Below, one piece after another: positions 9,853-21,800 of a DNA stretch of 64,000 nucleotides. How positions within the stretch are numbered: the first letter of the stretch is position 1; every line of letters begins with the position of its first letter. The DNA lies in NCBI GenBank assembly GCA_025531455.1, contig JAMYHL010000102.1, positions 48,419-112,418 of the forward strand. Reading direction: 5' to 3'. The notes under the pieces are model-generated. The model had not been told where the DNA came from. It saw only the letters and a list, made by a program, of their open reading frames with translations, and did no database searches. The DNA comes from Apiotrichum sp. Y4204. Taxonomy: Eukaryota > Basidiomycota > Tremellomycetes > Trichosporonales > Trichosporonaceae. Made by a program: the position numbers and the translations under genes.

Positions 9853-12800
9853 CTAAGCCTCGGCGACAAAGTAGTTGAAGTTGTAGTCACGAGGGGTGTT
9901 GGTGTAGGAGAACTGGCCGTTTGAGTCGTAGCTCTTGACGGTGTTTCCATTCCGCGTAATCGACGCCTTGATCGTGCCCGCTGCGCTGCCGACCGAGAGC
10001 TTGCTCAGTCCAGCTGGGAGGTTCCACGTCGCCTGGTTGCCTCCGCTCTCGATCTTGACCGTCGACGGCGCCGAGAGCGTAACTACCACATAGAGGTTGT
10101 CGTCGGTAAAGTCGGCCTTGTCGGGGCGCGCGTTGGTCGGGTTTGTGGGCCGTGCGTTCTTCGGGTGCGGGCGCGACCAGAGCCACAGTTTGTCCGAGTA
10201 CGAAGAGGGGAAATTGCCAGAGCGGAAGACGTCGGCATACAGCTTTATCAGGGACTGGAGGGCCGTGTGCGGCATGCCGTTCGTCCACCCTGTTGACATT
10301 GGCTGGTCTGAGGCGACCGCCAGGCTGCCGACATAGTGCGACTCTCCAAAGTCTGCGGTGTCAGCTGGAAGCAACGAGTTTTCAGCACTGGTACTGTACT
10401 CACCGTTCCAGGTGATGAGCTCGACGTGGTCAAACCTGTTGCGCATGGAGATGAGCTGCTCGAACCGGGTGGCGAGCATCCAGTTGTCGGAACGGTAGAT
10501 CCAGTTCTTGTTGCTAAGGGTTAGTAATGATCTCTCTCCTCCCCGCTGCATGTGCTCACTATGTGTTCGGGCCGTAGTAAGTGAAGAAGAAAGGCGAGAC
10601 TCCAGCCATGTAGCTCTTGCCCTTAAGCCCGTTCATGTAGGCGTTATCCGTGCCCGTGTTGATGTCATAGTTGCCCATGGGCCACGCCGAGTTCCAGGCA
10701 AACGCGCCGTCGAGCCAGTTGGCGCTGCCGAGCGAGTTGGGGTCTGCAAACGACGCGGGGAGGAAGAACATGTTGACGCCGCCCTGGGTGAGAAGGTTGC
10801 GGACGTAGTTCCAGCCATTTTGCGTCGAGCCCTGTCCGAACTGGCAGTTGTCCCCGGCAAAGGTGGACACCAGGACACGGTTGTTGTACTTGACCTGCGC
10901 CGGGCTGGACGCGAAGCGCTTCACAAAGTTGGCGACCGTGTTTGCGTCGTTGGCGGAGCCGCAGGGCTGGACGTTCATGTCCAGAGAGAGAAAGAGCTTG
11001 AAGCCCATACTGGCGGCAACGGTGTAGGCGTCCGCGGCGCGGTCAACAATCCATCCCTCAGGGCCCATGTTAAGCGCAAAACCGTCAATACCGGCCGCCT
11101 TGGCTGCGTTCATCTGCTGCCTCCAGCTGTCCTGGGTGTACGTGTACGTCTGTTTGTTAGTCGGGAGCAGGTTGAAACCGCGGATCTCCAGCAGGTACCC
11201 AGTACTCACGTTGCCAACCATGAAGTGCGCCCACACATACTTGGTGCTCGCGGATCCAGGGCCATTCTGTGTTCCGCTAATGGCCTTGTTGGGGGCATTC
11301 GAGTTGATGAGGATAGGGCCAGTGGATGCGGGAGGCTGCAGGGTCGTGGTCGTGGTAGGCGAGTTGGTCGTGGTCGTCGTGGTCGTCGTGGTCGTCGTCG
11401 TCGTCGTCGGGGGGTTGCTCGAGCCGCCCCCACCGGCGCCTCCACCAAGGGAGTAGAGGTTGAGGAGGTAGCCGCCTCCACAGACTTTGCTGCGGTCTCC
11501 CTGGCAGGCCATCGAGCACTGGTTGTCGGCGACCTTGTTGGTCGGCTTGTTGGATCCACAGTAACATTCACCGCCGTACTCGACTCCAGCGTACGCGAAT
11601 CCGCCCTGCGCGCAGAAGCTCACACACACCTGGGGCGACATGTTGCTGCCCTTGAGCTGGGCACCGGGGAGAACGCGCGGATTGCCGTCACGGTAGCACC
11701 CATCGCTGACGAGAGCCGAAGGGTTGGCGAACACTGCGGGTCAGCGCGTCCCTTTTCTTCTCAGGGTGGAGCGCGACGCTGGCTGTATCCGAACAAGACG
11801 CTGGTTGAATCCGAACAAGCACCCGTGAGAGAGGACTGTGCACCGGCTGTAGACTTTGTTGAGTGGAACAGTGGATGGAGGTGCGACGTGACGGCTGTTT
11901 TGGAGGCGGCAGGGAGAGTCAATGCCCTGGTTTTCCTTCCCGGAGCTCCGGGGTAATTTACCGCGCCAAACATTCCGCAGCTTTGTGCAGAACAAGCACA
12001 AACATTTAATTCCCCTGTAGCCCAGAAAATCCATCAAGGTTTGCTCGGAATCGGAATATCCACCACAATCGAGAATACTCACAGTTTGCGATCCAGGCCC
12101 CACCGCACTTCTGGCCGTTGTTGGCGGCGCAGTTGGTCTGGCACTGGCTCTGCGGAAGCACCTTGCCGGCGCCGCCGCTCGTGTTGATCGTGTTACCGCA
12201 CCAGCACTCCTTTCCGTCTGTGCGGGTCAGCAAGTGGAGATTCTGGATTGATGCCGAGAGAATGCGGGATATTTTCAGCCAGGCAGTGGCGCAGCTGGCA
12301 CAGCGGGCACAGCGGGCACAGATGGCGCAGTCTCGCTTCTTGCGCATTGCTCGCCAGAGAACGTGTCAAGTGATCACAGTGTGTCAGAGTGACAACCGCC
12401 AGGCGTCTGGCCGCAAATGGGAGCGGGTGTTCTGCGACATCTTTGTCCGTGCGCCACAGCCAGACGCCACAGTGGGTATTCTGCAACATTCTGCGGCCCC
12501 CAAAAGAACAAGCTTCGGGAGAGAACGTGAGTGTCACTGAGATCCTCGGATCTCTGGCACTGAATGCAATTCACAGCGGCGAGGAGGACTTATCATACAG
12601 CGGATAAGAGAATCATGGGACCAAGGTCGAGGCCTTTCCCGGCCATTCACAGATCAATGTCCAATGATCAACATGAGCTCAGAGCCGGTAGTCGTACTCT
12701 TTGGAGCATGGTTCCAGATCAACTAGCCTCCCCGGGCCCATCCATGCTGCCCGGTTCCGCTCTACTAGCTTCTGAACTGCCGCTAGAGTGCGGTAGATAC

Positions 12801-13154
12801 GGCCTGCGGTTTACCCCGCACCACACCTCCTCATCATTTACACAGAAGAAGAAGACACAGCGAGAACGTGTAGATTGTGGAAGAGAACGGAGTCACCACT
12901 GCCGGGTACTCACACTCGACAGAGGCATACTTGAATCCCTTGCTCGCACAGGTGTCGACACAGTAGTCGCGCGAGTTCAAGTTGCCATTGTAGACCTGGG
13001 CCTGCAGAAGACGGCTTTGCGCGTCACTCACGCACCCGAGGTCGGCCCACTGCGAGGCGGAGACGGCGCGGGCTGCGAGGGGCGCGGCGTTCTCCGCAGT
13101 GGGGAGGGCTTTTGCCGACAGAGCGGTGAGGAGGAGGGTGGCCGCTATTCTCAT
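9853..13154 (-). CDS. Secreted WSC-domain GH71 alpha-1,3-glucanase (mutanase-like)
   Basis: Spliced minus-strand model: 12914-13154, 12083-12217, 11210-11733, 10560-11149, 10404-10513, 9853-10352 (699 aa). Order: signal peptide (about 1-16), first WSC domain (about 37-125, Cys-rich, with YGKECWCG), second WSC domain (about 134-220, with YGGECYCG), a Gly/Ser then 14-Thr linker (235-248, from a GTC/GAC-type microsatellite), then a GH71 domain from about 288 (WAHFMVGN, GFALNMG, FLSLDMN, WNDFGESHY). GH71 enzymes hydrolyse alpha-1,3-glucan; WSC domains bind wall polysaccharide. The likely role is wall remodelling or degradation of foreign alpha-glucan outside the cell. Introns 3-5 are 46-60 nt, but introns 1 and 2 are unusually long (696 and 349 nt). 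Every junction keeps phase, and the joined residues restore WSC and GH71 motifs, which supports the model strongly. No GPI signal is seen at the C-terminus. Confidence 0.9.
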
Positions 13155-13799
13155 ACTGAAGGGCTCTCTAGATTACAAGAAAGGAAGATGGAGAGGCAAG
13201 AGGGGGGGGGGAACCGCGAAAGGAGATGTGGGGAAGATCTCCCTCGACACGACGACTCTTCCTTTATGTAGACAAGCTTGCGCGATCTCGCGAGCTGCTG
13301 AGCGCTCTGCTGTTCGCGGTTCATCTCCCAAAGAGGGGGTGGTGGAAGGGCGCAGGAAATGCCGTTACACATCAAGCCGAGCAGCACAGACGGCAGAAAA
13401 GATTGCGCTCGCGAGCTGTGGAGTGTGAAGCAGAGCTGCAAGACAAACTGAAATAGAAAGCCCCGCGGCGGGGGGAGCCCGAGCGGAGCGCAGGCGCAGA
13501 GAGGCGCTGATTCAGCCGCTGCCCCCAGCTCGCACAGGCGCACGCCCACAAACAGTTCTGTTAGACGACTGCGTCCAACGTCAGCCAGTCCCACTGAGCC
13601 GCGGCACGGTTCATCTGAAACGTGCACCGGAAGAGAGGCAGCGACTACAGTGGGTCTGAGAAGAAGAGGAACGTGTGGCTCAAGAGCCGAGATACTCCGA
13701 GTTCCTCGATCCCTCGTCCTTTCATGTCCTTCCACTATTTCTTGTCTCCACTGTCTTGGAATAGCGACAGACAATTCGGACGCACGCCAAACAGGAACG

Positions 13800-13813
13800 A
13801 TACAGTACTGTAT
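13800..13813. promoter_or_regulatory. 14-bp perfect palindrome of the GTACTGTA family
   Basis: ATACAGTACTGTAT is a perfect dyad about 650 bp upstream of the GH71 start. Related sites recur in the same spacer. It could be a binding site for a dimeric regulator; that is inference. Confidence 0.4.
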
Positions 13814-15400
13814 GTAGCGGCGCGAACCTGCATCTCGCAGCCGCACCCTCCTCTCACCTAACGTACACTCCGGGCACCAGCTTGGCAGATGTGGCATTCA
13901 TTACGCAACGCGGCGCTCTCAGCAAAGGGGTTCGGATCCAACGTTCAGTGGGTCTCGCTCGATAAGGTTCGCAGGGCTTGATCGTCGGTGACTCCAGAGA
14001 TCCCAGACGGGCATTTGGAACCTGAGATTGCCTTTCCAGCTTGCCAGATGTGCCGCGCCAGAAACGACAGAATTACAAAAGCACAGTAACCTGCCCTACG
14101 CCGGTCCTGTCGGATTCCGTATCGGCCCCTATTCCTGGAACGTGATGCGATCTCTCGAACCGAACATGGTTAACAAGGAGAGAGTACGCAGTATGGGGGA
14201 CCTTGTGCCTCGAATACTTAAAGTGTGCCTCGCGCCCGACCAGGGTTACATCTCCAGACCCACCTGATCGTCCTTGTGATGTCTCTCGACAAGGTTTGAA
14301 AGTGGAGATTCACAAAGGTAACTCTGCAGGTACCACCGATTCCTTATCTCCGCCTCGAGCCCGTTATCCTCCCTGATACTATGCGGGTCGTGTCACAGCA
14401 GCGGCCCCTCTCCAAGCTCTGCACACGCCTCCGTGACTAATGAAACTCAGGTCCGGATTCTGGAGTCCTTCTGAACTCTGCGCCTATTGCGCCTTGTTTC
14501 TTCGGACATCACACGGCCTTTTTGATGTCTATTGAAGCCAGGTTCTATCTTCGGCCAGGCCCCAAAGCTTGTGACGCCGCTGCAGCTCTCGGTGTCGCCC
14601 GATGCGATCAACTAAGAGGGAGGGAGGGTGAGATCTACAGTACACCGTTACAAGTGCAAGGCGGGAGTCGGCCCAAGCACGCGGAAGGTTGTGCCTCGCG
14701 CTCAACAGGAATCAACCAACGATCGCCGTCGAGGAAAATAACACGCCGAGACAAGGGCCGCCTGGAACGCAGGAACGCATCCCTACTTGGCCCATGCGTG
14801 TTCGGACACTTTGAGTTGCTGCGAGATTGTGGGTAGGGGGTCGCCCGTCCCGACGGGATGTCCCGACCAACAGTGCTGCGCGCCGTACTGTGCGCTGTGC
14901 CGTTGTTGGTTTTTTGCTGGAATCACATATTCAGTCTGAATTGGGAAGATTTTCGAGGATCTACCAGTACACAACCACGGGGAGTTGCCTGAGTGCTGGC
15001 TCACCAGGCTTGTATCGACTAATTTGCGGGATTATGCACCGCCGAGACGCTGTGCGAGCCAGCTGGGCCCCCCTCTTCAACCTCTTTCTCCCCTTTAAAC
15101 CACCTTTTCAGAGTACACTGCCTCGTACAGTACTGTGGCAGCCTGTAGAAGCCGCTGATCGACTGTGGCAAAAGAATCCCGCCAGTGACAGGGTGGTACT
15201 TCTGAGCGACAGTGCTTGCCGTCGGCTTAGAATTGAAGTTGTTGACTGCCGTTTATCGCTTACGACAGGTGTGCGTCATGTCTCTAACCCAATCGCCGAG
15301 GGCCGTACGAGAAAACTGAGGTTTCGTCGTCGAGTAATACAGTAAGCGGTCGTCAAGGACCACTTTCATGGCTGTCTCCTGCCGTTGCCACAAACATACG

Positions 15401-15416
15401 GTACTGTATACAGTAC
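15401..15416. promoter_or_regulatory. 16-bp perfect palindrome of the GTACTGTA family
   Basis: GTACTGTATACAGTAC is a perfect dyad in the middle of the divergent spacer, followed directly by a further CAGTG. It joins two GTACTGTA half sites head to head. Confidence 0.45.
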
Positions 15417-16080
15417 AGTGCAGGTGCTTCCGGTATGCTTATTCTGATCCAGCTTAATCTTACACTTTGCTCCTGCATCGTGATGCAGAATTAGTATCGT
15501 TGCAGACGTAGGGTGCCACGAAGGGTGCCACGGAACGTACATCTCGGTGAACACTGTCACAGACAATCGACTATAGCCACACCAGTCCACCACTAGTACA
15601 AATACAAAACATGCGGGTGAAACGACTTCTCTGATGCATACGGTCTATGGTACTATGGTGTTGAGTAGACAGAATATCTGACGGGCCACTTAGTGGGTCC
15701 TCCAACTACGACTTTTCTGTGTTGACAACAGCCCCACCTCAATACCTCAAGACAGAATCAGCTGACCAAAATCCATAACTCTAACGTTCTGCATACCCTG
15801 CGGGTCGGGCCATCACTGCCACCTGCCGCAGTCGACAACTCCAAAGCGGGCAGCGGACACTGTGAAACGCGGCAGAGGTGCCTGCACCATAGATCCCAGA
15901 CCAGCGTTCCTCCGTACTGTACCTCGCCGACTTCCTGCTCCTGCGTTTCCGCCCGGCGTTTCTTGAAAGCCCAATCGACGATTCGAGTACTCCATCGCGG
16001 CTCGCGAGTCGCGGGTTGGCAAAGCATGATGCGCGATGCGATTCACCTTGTCCCTCCGCAGAGTTTCCACTTCCAGTCCT

Positions 16081-16893
16081 CTAGGAACGGCTCCGAATAC
16101 GCCGACTCCGGCGCGGCTCCGATATCCGTGGATCTAGGGCGCTCACCGCCCTTTCGGAGTCGATTAGACCCGATCTCATCGGATCTCGGGCGCCGGAGAT
16201 TGGAGAATAGGAGTTGCAGAATGCCGAGCTAGGAAGTCGCCAGGTTGGGACAGGCGACGAGATGAGGACGGACCGTCCGCAGTTCCAATCTCCGTTCCGC
16301 CAGTGGGGCAGATCCCTCACTGAAAGCCTGATTCCCCCCGATGATGCCAGAAATGTTCTGTAATGGCTGATCCCGGTAAAAGCGCAGTTGGCGAAAGAAG
16401 TGGAGAAGAGGGAATGAAACTTCTCAACGAGGTCTGGCTTCACGGAGGTCTTGGCACCGCGAGGCGTACCCAAGAAGACACCTCTGATCCCATTCCACGG
16501 TGCCACCCATGCCGCCATCCCATTGTGTCTCGGCGGCTGCAACTGCCTATAACCACTCCCATTACCACTCTTGATAACAAAAGTTACTAGAGCAAGAACC
16601 ATCCAGGGCGTGTCGATCCCGGGAGATCGACATGGCGATGCCGGTCGAGAGTCAGTGCTTGTCAGCCGGGGCGCGGTGGGGACCAGGGACAACATCGCGA
16701 TAGACTTGAGCCTTGAGGGGGAAGTGAGGGCAAACTGCCGTCCGGAATGTAGCGGCACCGAGATCCTATTCTGCAGATTAGCGTTGTAGCTGCGGTACCC
16801 CGATGGCACTGTATTGTGGTGATGGCGGCGGTGGCGGCAGCACTGGACCATGAGGGTGTAGACCAAGACCACGGCGGCGACGCTGATTATCAT
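16081..16893 (-). CDS. Weak candidate: small single-pass membrane protein
   Basis: A minus-strand open frame whose first in-frame ATG is at 16893. Its start reads as a hydrophobic segment (MIISVAAVVLVYTLMV) followed by a basic Cys/Arg/His cluster, as in single-pass membrane proteins, and the codons of this first part end mostly in G or C like those of confirmed genes nearby. Further downstream the codon bias fades, so the true exon may end near 16570. Upstream (about 17091) another frame begins with a signal-peptide-like stretch, but I could not join them with good splice sites. This may be a real lineage-specific gene with unresolved exons, or chance. Confidence 0.2.
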   Translation of the reverse strand: MIISVAAVVLVYTLMVQCCRHRRHHHNTVPSGYRSYNANLQNRISVPLHSGRQFALTSPSRLKSIAMLSLVPTAPRLTSTDSRPASPCRSPGIDTPWMVLALVTFVIKSGNGSGYRQLQPPRHNGMAAWVAPWNGIRGVFLGTPRGAKTSVKPDLVEKFHSLFSTSFANCAFTGISHYRTFLASSGGIRLSVRDLPHWRNGDWNCGRSVLISSPVPTWRLPSSAFCNSYSPISGARDPMRSGLIDSERAVSALDPRISEPRRSRRIRSRS

Positions 16894-18806
16894 CACCTCC
16901 TCGTGGGCTATGAAGCGTTCGAACGGCTTGGCATAGCAATGGAACTCGCAGCCGGATACCACCAAGATCGGGCCCAGCAGCTTTCAACAGCCAGCGGCGG
17001 GATAGAATCCACGGACGTTCGGAAGCACTTTGTAGGTATGATAGCTGTTCAGTTGTAGAGCTGCGAGTACGAAGTGAATTGATACTGCCATGTAGTTTTC
17101 GTAGACAAGTAGAGTGTGATGAAAGCGACGCGCGCGTCTGGCTGAGGTTCGGTGGGAGAAGAATGTCTCGTGCGGCCATTTTCTCGATGTGCAGGATCAA
17201 GTCATTAGCAGTACAAAGTATAAGGTTTGGTCCCCTCGTCCCAGATGTGCAGATCCTGCAGGATCAGCCGGCCGGAGGCCTCCAAGTCTGCAAACTCTAT
17301 CTCCCACTTCCTCGAGAGCCTCTCGGGCCGACCCGACAGACAGAGAACCCACCCCTTTCCCTCGATGGCGCCCAATCTGTATTCTAGGCAACGCCACGAT
17401 CGCGAGCGTCCACAGTCACCTCCGAGACTGCAGGTTTTCGACAAGTATTGGGCGCTGGTGGTGGGCGCTGGCGATGGGCTGCGGGGTGCGGGGTGGACGC
17501 TGTGGGCGCTGAACTGGGTACGTGCCTATTGCCCGAGACTCACCGGACGCGCGTCGGTTAGAAAGGTTTGCGAGCTGGACGCGAACGCGAACAGGACAAT
17601 AGAAGGGCTCTGCGGATCTGCGGCGAACTGGGAATGCTGAGTGAGCAGGCTTGATGATGCGGATCAGCCGCAGTGCGTTGTGGCGGCTCCCGACTGCGAT
17701 CGCCCTGAGGACGTCGAGACATCGACACATCGCTAACCGTTGCATTCTTGGTGTCATGTTCCCGTCGTCTTGCATTTCTGCTTCATTGTTTCTCCTGTAT
17801 GTGCGCGTTTACCCTACGGGCGTATATCAACGTACGCAGAAGCATGTGAGATTTTGTGGCCAGCTAAGGAACAGGCGATGGTGGCCTGTACGTGCTCGCC
17901 CACTGGACCTCACTCTCCTCACTGTTGGTTTGGCCGGCGTAAGCCGGGGCTAGGTTCAACCAAAACTGACGAATGCATCGAATCCTTCCATCTTTCCGAA
18001 TCTGATTCCGAAATGCAAGCTTCAGGTCTAGATAGCAGGAAGCAGTCTTTGTGGAGCCCAGGGCCAAGACTTGCACAAGACGGGAAGGCGCCACAGAATG
18101 GCGCCCACCTTTCTGGCTTACCCACTGCATCCAGCATCTTTCGGTTGGCCCGACCAGCATGAACGTCACGACTGTTCTTGATGTACAGGGTTTCTGTACA
18201 AGAGGCGTTTCCGTCGATCAATGGGATCAATGAGATGTGTAGGATCTCAGGCTGGACTACGACTGTCCTACCTGAGCCTACAGCTGCAGCCGTAGTGTGT
18301 ATTGTCTGCAAGACATGGCAGGGCTGGACGCTGCGCACAGATGCAGAACAGGACGACCGGACAGACCAATCTGAAAAGCTCGCGGCTCGGGGGGTAAAGC
18401 TGATATCATAGCTCCGAGTCATGTGCCGTCATGTGCTCCGCCACTGACCGCCAGGCCGCGCCATGGCTCCAATATCCTGGGTCGTCTCAGGTTTTGGCGT
18501 CTAATTTCATTCTCGGGCGTGGAGCCAGTCCAACACATACTTTGGGCTCATGTCGCGGAACAATGTACTGTATCTCGGGACGCAGTGGCCGATACTGACA
18601 ACTTACAAAGTGTACCTCGCCTGTCTGCATCCATAGTGGGTGGTGCCCCATGCTCGGCGGCCTCCGCACCAGCTACCCAACCGTAAAGTCTACCGCAAAG
18701 TTGATGTTGTCCAAATTATCACACACCACTCCACAACGTACAGCCAGCGACAGCGACCCGCGCCCCAGCTCGAGCTCAACACTGGCGCGCACAATCGACG
18801 CGGAGC

Positions 18807-21800
18807 ATGACTGACCGAACGGGCCAGGCGCACCCGGGGCCGAGCCGGTGGTGGCGCCGCGAAGGAGGCGATGAGGAGAAGCGGGGCTGGGGCGCAGAGC
18901 ACGGCCACGATCGTGGGCAGGGTCGAGGAGAAGGCTCCAGTCGGGGGTACTTTCGCCGCTTCCTCGCCGCCGCGTCTGCTGCTGGGAAACAATCCGCGCC
19001 GACCATGACCGCCGGAAACAGCTCAAGTAGCGGCCCGGCGGCGAGCGTCACGGACCTCAAGCTCAAGATTCGCTCTGTCCCACGGCACGTCGAGCAGGGG
19101 ACGTGGGCTTCTGTCGGGGGTACATTGCCCGGCAGCCTGTCAGACGCGGACATGATCGCGAACGCGCGGCGGTCTTTCGATCCGCGAAATACGCCAGAAC
19201 CGCATCGGGATACGGAGATGATGAAGTTGGAGAGGGAGAATGGTGACGCAAGATGTGCGTCTCGGCGGAGTGCGGCGAACAGCGTGGACTCGAGCGCGCC
19301 TGGCCGGATCCACTGTATTGTGGTAGACCAGGACTTTAAGCACTTTGGACCGCACAGCGACTTGGACGACGCGAGTGATGCCTACGACGGGGACGACCAC
19401 GCACGGACACGGAGCACAGACCTAGACACGGACGTTGAGGCGCGCGCGGGCTCCCACCGGCGGTACAGCACCGACGGGCGGCACTCGCTTCGTGGGCGAG
19501 GCTCTGCGTGGGACCGGACAAGATGGGTGGGGAAATTCTGCCAGGTACTGAGAAACTTTGCCGACCTCAGCTTTGACGACAAGGCGAAGGAGAGGGCATA
19601 CCAAAAGGAGGTAAGTGGTTGGAAACGCCGGCCGCAGGGCGCTGACATCCAGCAATGGTACGCCAGCCGGTCTGGCGCGTTCCTGGCGTGTCTCTTCATT
19701 GTCGCATTCTTCGCTGGCACGCTCGCGCTCCAGGACCCGTGGACAGTGTTCCACAAGTATGTGAGTCACCTGTCGTGCTCATAGGAGACCACGTCCAAGT
19801 CCCGATCGGTGTCTGTTCGCAGCTGACGTCCAGGCATATGGGGGCATCTGTGCCATCCTGACGCTCCCGCTCCCGGTGTTCGTCCTCTTCAACATGAAGA
19901 TGCGGATCCCATGGTTGTACCAGTGTGCGCTGCTGGGGGCGTCCTGGGTGTGGGCATTCGTCTTCATCATCGAGATGCGCCTGTGCTTTGTGAGCCAAAC
20001 CACTAACGCCTGGGCTCAGCCACTGACACGCAGTTCTTCGGATCCAAAAATGTCTGCTCTGGCCGCCGGTATCTCGACGTCTTTGCGATCACCCAGGGCC
20101 TCCCGACGCTCGCAATCAGCACCATGCGCCAGAACCGCGCCGCTCACATCATTGCCACCAGCGTGTGGCTCATCGTCACCCTCACCCTCTTCCACAACCA
20201 GCAGGGCGTGCCCGGCATATTCTTCCGTAACGTGACCATGTGTGAGTACGCCTGGAACCTGGGTCCAAAGTTCAGAACAGCGGACCTGGACCTGTGGCTT
20301 CATATGGAGACGAAGTTGTCTATCTTCCATGCTAACTCCAGCCGCCGTGTTCAACTACTTTATGGCCGGCGTGTCGTTCTTTCGCGAAAGCGCGGACCGC
20401 AAACTGTTCGCACTCCGTGCCCAGCTCAAGGAGCAGTACCGCGCCGTACAGAGTGCGCAGGCGATGGAGCGCCGTGCAGAGCAGTCGAAGAAGCGCTTCG
20501 TGTCATACAGTGAGAGCATGTTGTGGGATATCCATTCTGACTGCTAGTTTTCCATGAAGTCCGCGTGCCACTTAACACTGCGCGTCTCGCACTGGCCAAC
20601 CTTGAGGGCGAACATGCCTTCAACGACATGTCCGACGACCACAAGGACCTCATCCTGGGGCTAGACGGTAGCCTGGGGATGATGGAGAAGGTGGGTGTTG
20701 GGGTTATGCTAGGCTAACTCGGCAGGTACTCAACGACGTGCTGTCATTCAACCGGATGGAGTCGGGCAACCTGACGCTCGCTCGCAAGCCATTCTCCTTC
20801 CACCGCGCGGTGCGGTACGTCGGGCTAGCGCACCGCAGCACCGCCGAGGTGGTGGGGCTCGACTTTGAGCTCGACCTCGACCCCCGCATCGACGCGATGG
20901 GTGGCGTGGTCATGGGCGACGAAATGCGTTTCAAGCAGGTGTGCTCGAATCTCATATCGAATGCGTTCAAGTTTACGCACGAGGGCGGCGTGCGGCTCGT
21001 CACAAAACTGCTGTACCCGCCGCCGTCTGACGATGGGGAGACGCGGCATGCGGAGAACACTTCGCCCAGCAAGGTTGAGGAGGACAGGTGCACGGAGAAA
21101 GACGACCCGGAGGCAACATGCGACAAGGGCGAAAAGTGCGACAGGGCCAACCGACGCGTCTCCATTTTCACCGAGTACGACGGCTCAAACACCTCCCGCT
21201 CGCAGTCACAGTCGCGCTCGGTATCGCGTTCGCGGTCCGGAACGCGCGCGGGGTCCATGACCCAGTGTAACCGCTCCGCTCTGCCCGTGATGGGAAAGGC
21301 GATGGCGGCGACGCTCGCCCCGCCCAAATTCAGCAAAGCCATCATTCGCGTCGAAGTACACGACACGGGCGTGGGCATATCGCTCGAGGATGTGCGTGAC
21401 AACCGCCTCTTCTCGCCTTATGTCCAGACCGAGATTGGGCGGCGGCAGGGCGGAAAGGGGTCGGGGCTCGGACTGGCGCTCGTCACCCAAATCGTCAAGT
21501 TGTGTGGAGGCCGGCTCGGGGTCGATTCCGAGCCGGGCAAGGGCAGTGTCTTTTGGTGAGTTGAGAGGGTCCCCATGTGTCTGATCTGCGATCTCACACC
21601 AGGTTCGAGTTGCCATATACTGTTCCGCCCCTGGAGGAGAAGGACCTCACGCCACAAGAGGACCAGGTTGCGCCGCTGCTCTTCGGACACCGCCCGTCGT
21701 TGAGCGACCAGTCGTTCCCGTCCGGCCGCCGGATCTCAATTGCGACGTCGTCGAGCATTGCTGAGTCGCGCAGCCGACAGATGCGGTCTGCGAGCTACAG

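Larger units (their letters stand above)
13155..18806. other. 5.6-kb gene-poor divergent spacer
   Basis: It lies between the starts of the GH71 gene (minus) and the histidine kinase (plus), so it holds both promoters. I see no gene with convincing codon structure, apart from a weak candidate at about 16.1-16.9 kb on the minus strand. It is notable for repeated GTACTGTA/TACAGTAC motifs (13800-13813, 14637-14644, 15125-15136, 15401-15416, 15914-15922, 18565-18572). Several short open frames elsewhere have no recognisable content. Confidence 0.5.

Noticed and set aside
17205..17444. Minus-strand peptide with a protein-like end (RKWEIEFADLEASGRLILQD)
   Set aside because: Looks plausible locally, but it stops at once, has no usable donor at its end and no partner exon that I could join.
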